Assembly (NCBI GenBank): GCA_964589375.1
Contig: CAZPSA010000049.1
Location: forward strand, 1-9,243
Origin: CAG-533 sp964589375
Lineage (GTDB): Bacteria; Bacillota_I; Bacilli_A; RF39; UBA660
Direction of reading: 5' to 3'
Length of the DNA: 9,243 nt
In this document: piece after piece, positions 6,539 through 9,243 of the stretch
How the letters are laid out: each line of letters begins with the position of its first letter
How positions within the stretch are numbered: position 1 is the stretch's first letter
The notes under the pieces: model-generated
The model's input: the letters and a program-made list of their open reading frames with translations, nothing else
The model's database searches: none
What the model was told of the DNA's origin: nothing
Translations under genes and position numbers: made by a program

Positions 6539-7108
6539 ATGCTAATCGTACCAAATATTATTGAAAAAAATTATAATGGAGAAAAGATATTTGATATTTA
6601 TACTAAGCTTTTACAAGAAAGAATTATTTTTATTAATGGCGAGATAAATGATGATACAGCTAATTTAGTTATTAGTGAGCTATTATATTTAGATGCTTTA
6701 AATAATCAAGATATTTATTTATATATTAATTCACCAGGAGGTAGTGTTACATCAGGTTTAGCAATTTATGATACAATGAATTATATTAAAAGTGACGTTT
6801 CAACAGTTGGGATTGGTTTATGTGCTAGTATGGGGGCTATTCTTTTAGCAGCGGGCTCAAATGGCAAAAGATTAATTCTTCCAAATACTGAAGTTATGAT
6901 CCATCAAGTTTTAGGTGGTACCGAAGGAAAAGCCTCAGATATTAAAATTCATGCTGAAAGAATATTAGCCATCAAAAAGAAACTAAATTTAATTTTAGCT
7001 TCTAAAACTGGTAAGTCTTTAAATAAAATAAATAAAGATACTTTACAAGATTATTATATGGACGCAAAAAGTGCAATTAAGTATGGTATAGTTGATAAAA
7101 TTATTTAG
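6539..7108 (+). CDS. clpP: ATP-dependent Clp protease proteolytic subunit ClpP
   Basis: Serine peptidase forming the barrel that degrades proteins fed in by ClpX or ClpC ATPases; cytoplasmic. At 189 aa it is near normal length. The catalytic triad is intact: Ser97 in GLCASMGA, His122 in MIHQ, Asp171 in the DTLQDYYM segment. The YINSPGGS loop (62-69) is present. The usual MIHQPLGG reads MIHQVLGG, losing a strongly conserved Pro just after the catalytic His. GGGTG (6527-6531) lies seven bases before the ATG. I see neither a CtsR operator nor a CIRCE element upstream, only a short inverted repeat AGATT/AATCT at 6502-6515 of unknown meaning, and no clear -35/-10 pair. It is divergent from the methylase gene and its 3' end overlaps that of whiA by eight bases. 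Whether this is the main or an extra ClpP cannot be told here. Confidence 0.95.
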   Translation: MLIVPNIIEKNYNGEKIFDIYTKLLQERIIFINGEINDDTANLVISELLYLDALNNQDIYLYINSPGGSVTSGLAIYDTMNYIKSDVSTVGIGLCASMGAILLAAGSNGKRLILPNTEVMIHQVLGGTEGKASDIKIHAERILAIKKKLNLILASKTGKSLNKINKDTLQDYYMDAKSAIKYGIVDKII

Positions 7109-8003
7109 ATTTATGTTTTTTTACTAATTCATTGATTTTTCTAAAATGATGATTTATTCCTGATTTAGTAATGGGTTTAGTTGTTTCTAAAGAGATAATT
7201 TCAGATAATTCTCCCATTGATGTATCAGGATATTTTTTCTTATAGGAGATAATTTCTTTGGTTCTATCATCTAATAAGTTTATTAGATGATTTTCTTCTA
7301 GATAGTTGATATTTTCAATCATTGCTTTACTACTCTTTAAAGATTTTTCAACGTTTGCTTGTTCACAGTTATTTAAACGATTTACCATATTTTTATGATC
7401 TTTATATATTCTGATATCTTCAAAATAAAATAAGGAATTAACTGCCCCAAGATAATTAATTAAATCTGAGATATTTTCACTCTTTTTAATATATATCATG
7501 TATTGTTTTTCTCTTTTTAGAATTTTACTATCTAAAGATAAATCTCTAAGTAAGTGATTTATTAAACTAGCACTTTTTTTATCTTTGGTAAAAAATTCTA
7601 AATGGTATGTGCTTTTCTTAGGATCGTTAACACTACCACATGATAAAAAGACCCCTTTTAAGAACGCTACTTTTTCTTCTTTAGATAATTCTTTTATATT
7701 ATTTATGGTATTATTCATATCATTAGTTATAGTATCTACTTTATCTTTTATTTCCAAAATGTAAATATTTTTCTTTTTAAATCTTTTAATAGTTCTTACG
7801 GTTAATCCTATTTCGACATTATAAAATGCTTTAAGGAGTTTAAATAACCATCTAGCAACAGAAGCATTTTCCGTAAATATTGTTATTTCTTCATTAGTAG
7901 TGGTACTATTAAAAGATAAATAGGCTTGTAAGGAAGTTAAGTCTTCTAGAGAACTTAAAAATATTTTAGTTATTTCATCTTTAATTTGAGTAGTAAAAGA
8001 CAT
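7101..8003 (-). CDS. whiA: WhiA family sporulation/cell-division DNA-binding protein
   Basis: WhiA joins a LAGLIDADG-like N-terminal fold, lacking nuclease activity, to a C-terminal helix-turn-helix. In Streptomyces it regulates sporulation septation; in B. subtilis it affects cell division and chromosome segregation. The 300-aa protein shows MSFTTQIKDEIT at the N terminus, the LAGLIDADG remnant AFLKGVFLSCGSVNDPKKS (about 113-131), the NRLNNCEQAN signature (208-217), and an HTH-like end with GELSEII (264-270) and KSGINHHFRKI. The usual AGGS of the remnant motif reads SCGS. I chose ATG at 8003, with GAGTG seven bases upstream; an upstream GTG at 8012 falls within that site. In many Bacilli whiA follows rapZ and yvcK, but here its upstream neighbour is a surface-protein gene, so it stands alone. 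It has a good promoter of its own and no recognisable terminator. Confidence 0.95.
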   Translation of the reverse strand: MSFTTQIKDEITKIFLSSLEDLTSLQAYLSFNSTTTNEEITIFTENASVARWLFKLLKAFYNVEIGLTVRTIKRFKKKNIYILEIKDKVDTITNDMNNTINNIKELSKEEKVAFLKGVFLSCGSVNDPKKSTYHLEFFTKDKKSASLINHLLRDLSLDSKILKREKQYMIYIKKSENISDLINYLGAVNSLFYFEDIRIYKDHKNMVNRLNNCEQANVEKSLKSSKAMIENINYLEENHLINLLDDRTKEIISYKKKYPDTSMGELSEIISLETTKPITKSGINHHFRKINELVKKHKSK

Positions 8004-8025
8004 ATATATCACTCATTTCATAAAG

Positions 8026-8054
8026 ATTATATAATTATTTTTAAGCTAACGCAA
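8026..8054 (-). promoter_or_regulatory. Sigma-A type promoter of whiA
   Basis: On the minus strand TTGCGT (8049-8054) is separated by exactly 17 bases from TATAAT (8026-8031). It leaves a leader of some 15 bases before the whiA ATG at 8003. The -35 overlaps the end of the T tract of the upstream gene's terminator. Confidence 0.65.
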
Positions 8055-8084
8055 ATAAAAAGCACTATTAATGAATAATGCTTT
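8053..8084 (-). terminator. Rho-independent terminator of the surface-protein gene
   Basis: On the minus strand 8074-8084 pairs with 8059-8069 in an eleven-pair stem around the loop CATT, then UUAUUU. One pair is G-U on the minus strand but C-A on the plus strand, so the hairpin is stable only in the minus-strand transcript. The stem overlaps two bases of the TAA stop (8083-8085). Confidence 0.8.
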
Positions 8085-8505
8085 AGTTTATTAAGAAGGG
8101 ATTTGTGGCAGTACCGGTTCCAGAAGATATTGTTGTTGTTTTCTTTAAAGCAATTGCGGGTCTAAGGGCTACTGAATAAGCAGCGACACGCGTTCCTATT
8201 TTACCATCTCCTCGCACATCAGAAACCAAGGGGCCATAATCGCCATGGTAATCATCAGCAGTCAAAGTCCACCAATCGGTACTAGATGCAACATTTTCAG
8301 TTAAATAATTTGAGTTGATATTGGTTACCCAATATTTTAGTCCGGCATACTGCACCTCATCAGCAGTTAATAAGCCAATTTTTTTATCTAATGCACCATT
8401 ACCATTTAAAACATCAGCAACAGTAAGTTTGAATAAATTACCCCCATTCCTATCATTTGGGCAGATTAAACTCAGTCCATTTACATCTACTTCATTTTTT
8501 TTCAT
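8083..8505 (-). CDS. C-terminal part of a DUF6273-like surface protein (after a frameshift)
   Basis: The 140-codon reading frame from an ATG at 8505 is almost certainly not an independent gene but the 3' end of the gene at 8492-9243. It carries the family's C-terminal landmarks in order: LSLICPNDRNGGNL, KIGLLTADEV followed by an aromatic-rich stretch, STDWWTLTADDYHG, SVALRPAIALK and the terminal GTATNPFLIN. The WWTL...LRPAI layout resembles DUF6273, found in many gut Firmicutes extracellular proteins of unknown function. No proper ribosome binding site precedes the ATG; GGTG is only two bases away. Removing one A from the A8 run at 8495-8502 joins it in frame to the upstream part. G+C is about 40-48 % by hand count of some 60-base lines, against about 25 % in a line of whiA. 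It may be silent, a decaying remnant, or expressed by slippage. Confidence 0.8.
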   Translation of the reverse strand: MKKNEVDVNGLSLICPNDRNGGNLFKLTVADVLNGNGALDKKIGLLTADEVQYAGLKYWVTNINSNYLTENVASSTDWWTLTADDYHGDYGPLVSDVRGDGKIGTRVAAYSVALRPAIALKKTTTISSGTGTATNPFLIN

Positions 8506-9243
8506 TGCACCATATTATATCAGCCAATTTATCTTCATATTGCACAATATTATTTGAATACCATGTTTCTAAGTTAGTTAAAATAGCACTTTTATATACA
8601 TTTTCATATATTTCTGAATAAGTCGCTGAAGAAGAGTATGGGCTTTTTGTTCCGTACATAAAACTGCCGCAACGGCCTTCATAACACATGGGGCCAGATG
8701 TATAGCCAGGCGCTAAGAAAACTATGTTATATTTATTATTACTACCACTAGCGCTTACTCGCATCATATTTTCTTCAGTATTATAATCTGTTTTATATGT
8801 ATCACCACTATATCTGGCAAAGGCTAAATCGTCTCCAGTTTCGGTACAATCTGTACTTGAATAATTATAAAGCACCAGTTTAATTGAACCATCTCCTGTT
8901 ACTCTGACAATCCGCCAGCACATATTGGCAAAAACTACATAATTATTTTGCACATTACCTCTAAAATAATATGAAGTGCCATAATCATCAGGTGTTGATG
9001 CCATTACAGCTTCAGTACTTGATGATACTGCTTCACCAGGTATTGTTAATGGCTCTGTCGGAACTTTATAATTTGCTTTTATGCCGGCTAAGAGTGTTCC
9101 ACTTGCGGCACCATACCAACCGTTTGGAGCAGGAACTTTTTCTCCTATTCCAATTTTAAATGTAAAGCTTTTTCCTAAATCAGCTGACTGATCTACATCT
9201 AAATTATTATAATAAACTTTAACTGTATATTCTTGAGTTGTAT
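8492..9243 (-). CDS. DUF6273-like surface protein, N-terminal part, incomplete at the window edge and frameshifted at its end
   Basis: The frame stays open from the right edge of the window (first full codon at 9241) to TGA at 8492-8494, 249 codons; an ATG at 9004 lies within it and is not the true start. Visible parts: a beta-rich segment (EYTVKVYYNNLDVDQSADLG), GTLLAGIKANYKVPTEPLTI, a conserved DDYGTSYYFRGNVQNNYVVF block, then MCWRIVRVTGDG and KLVLYN, GDDLAFARYSGDTY, FMYGTKS, ILTNLETWY and LADIIWCNE. I recognise this series from uncharacterised extracellular proteins of uncultured gut Bacilli, often long and present in several copies. No function is known to me. Cys residues in MCWR, TDCTE, PMCYEGRCG and WCNE suggest disulfides outside the cell. 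The protein stops early after NEKK, where the A8 run breaks the frame; the family's remaining C-terminal part continues in the next frame. G+C is clearly higher than in neighbouring genes. A signal peptide or anchor, if any, lies outside the window. Confidence 0.82.
   Translation of the reverse strand, partial: TTQEYTVKVYYNNLDVDQSADLGKSFTFKIGIGEKVPAPNGWYGAASGTLLAGIKANYKVPTEPLTIPGEAVSSSTEAVMASTPDDYGTSYYFRGNVQNNYVVFANMCWRIVRVTGDGSIKLVLYNYSSTDCTETGDDLAFARYSGDTYKTDYNTEENMMRVSASGSNNKYNIVFLAPGYTSGPMCYEGRCGSFMYGTKSPYSSSATYSEIYENVYKSAILTNLETWYSNNIVQYEDKLADIIWCNEKK
8495..8502 (-). repeat. A8 homopolymer at the frameshift of the surface-protein gene
   Basis: On the coding strand the run of eight A follows AATG and precedes TGAAG. 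With eight A the upstream frame ends at TGA (8492-8494). With seven A it reads N-E-K-N-E-V-D-V-N-G-L and continues to the family's normal C terminus at 8085. With nine A it would meet TAG two codons later. The run is therefore a possible on/off switch by replication slippage, a site of transcriptional slippage, or a sequencing or assembly error. Confidence 0.8.

Noticed and set aside
8492..8494. TGA read as Trp (Mycoplasma-type code) instead of a stop
   Set aside because: Trp codons I checked are TGG and no intact gene contains an in-frame TGA. Reading through this TGA gives a sequence unlike the family and soon meets TAG, whereas the family's continuation is clearly in the other frame. The absence of TGA as a stop in intact genes is noted but nine genes are too few.
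8083..8505. A separate 140-residue gene starting at the ATG at 8505
   Set aside because: There is no proper ribosome binding site and its sequence is the missing C-terminal part of the upstream frame's family.
8315..9159. Plus-strand open frames opposite the surface-protein gene and other genes
   Set aside because: They show no family resemblance, lack ribosome binding sites and lie opposite frames with clear homology; they are shadows.
1..9243. CRISPR array, insertion sequence, prophage or attachment site next to the tRNA
   Set aside because: No spaced direct repeats, transposase, integrase or repeat of the tRNA 3' end was seen within the window.

Overview
The window is AT-rich (roughly 30 % G+C by eye) with short intergenic gaps, AGGAG-type ribosome binding sites and rho-independent terminators. 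It carries a Firmicutes-type gene set: an LCP cell-wall ligase, WhiA, a ClpP and a DpnM-like adenine methylase. This points to a low-GC Bacillota, most likely an uncultured, gut-associated member of the Bacilli/former Tenericutes side (RF39-like). The lineage is an inference from protein style, not from a marker gene. The standard genetic code fits: Trp codons that I checked are TGG, and every intact gene ends in TAA or TAG.

Layout, left to right. The window opens inside a tRNA-Glu(UUC) on the + strand with its own terminator. Then comes a long minus-strand block: an LCP family ligase (104-1585); a signal-peptide/DUF2207-like membrane protein (1675-2742) preceded by a 64-residue two-helix membrane protein (2776-2970); and a two-gene operon of a uridine-kinase-family nucleoside kinase (4024-5481) followed by glyceraldehyde-3-phosphate dehydrogenase (3005-4012). 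The block ends with a solitary GATC-type adenine methyltransferase (5573-6421). It is divergent from clpP (6539-7108, +), which converges on and overlaps whiA (7101-8003, -). The right end (8083-9243, -) is the C-terminal part of a large Cys-containing, DUF6273-like surface protein. It is cut by a frameshift at an A8 run and continues beyond the window.

The genes are mostly housekeeping (envelope assembly, central carbon metabolism, nucleotide salvage, protein turnover, cell-division control) in small transcription units. Three features stand out. The surface-protein gene is markedly richer in G+C than its neighbours and is interrupted at a homopolymer, which suggests phase variation or decay. 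The GAPDH lacks the usual NAD-specifying Asp and has Ser in the second cofactor-selecting position, as NADP-using enzymes do. Four terminators touch or include the stop codon of the gene they end. I found no CRISPR array, insertion sequence, prophage or complete defence island. The best candidate for undescribed biology is the frameshifted surface-protein gene, followed by the small-protein/DUF2207 pair.
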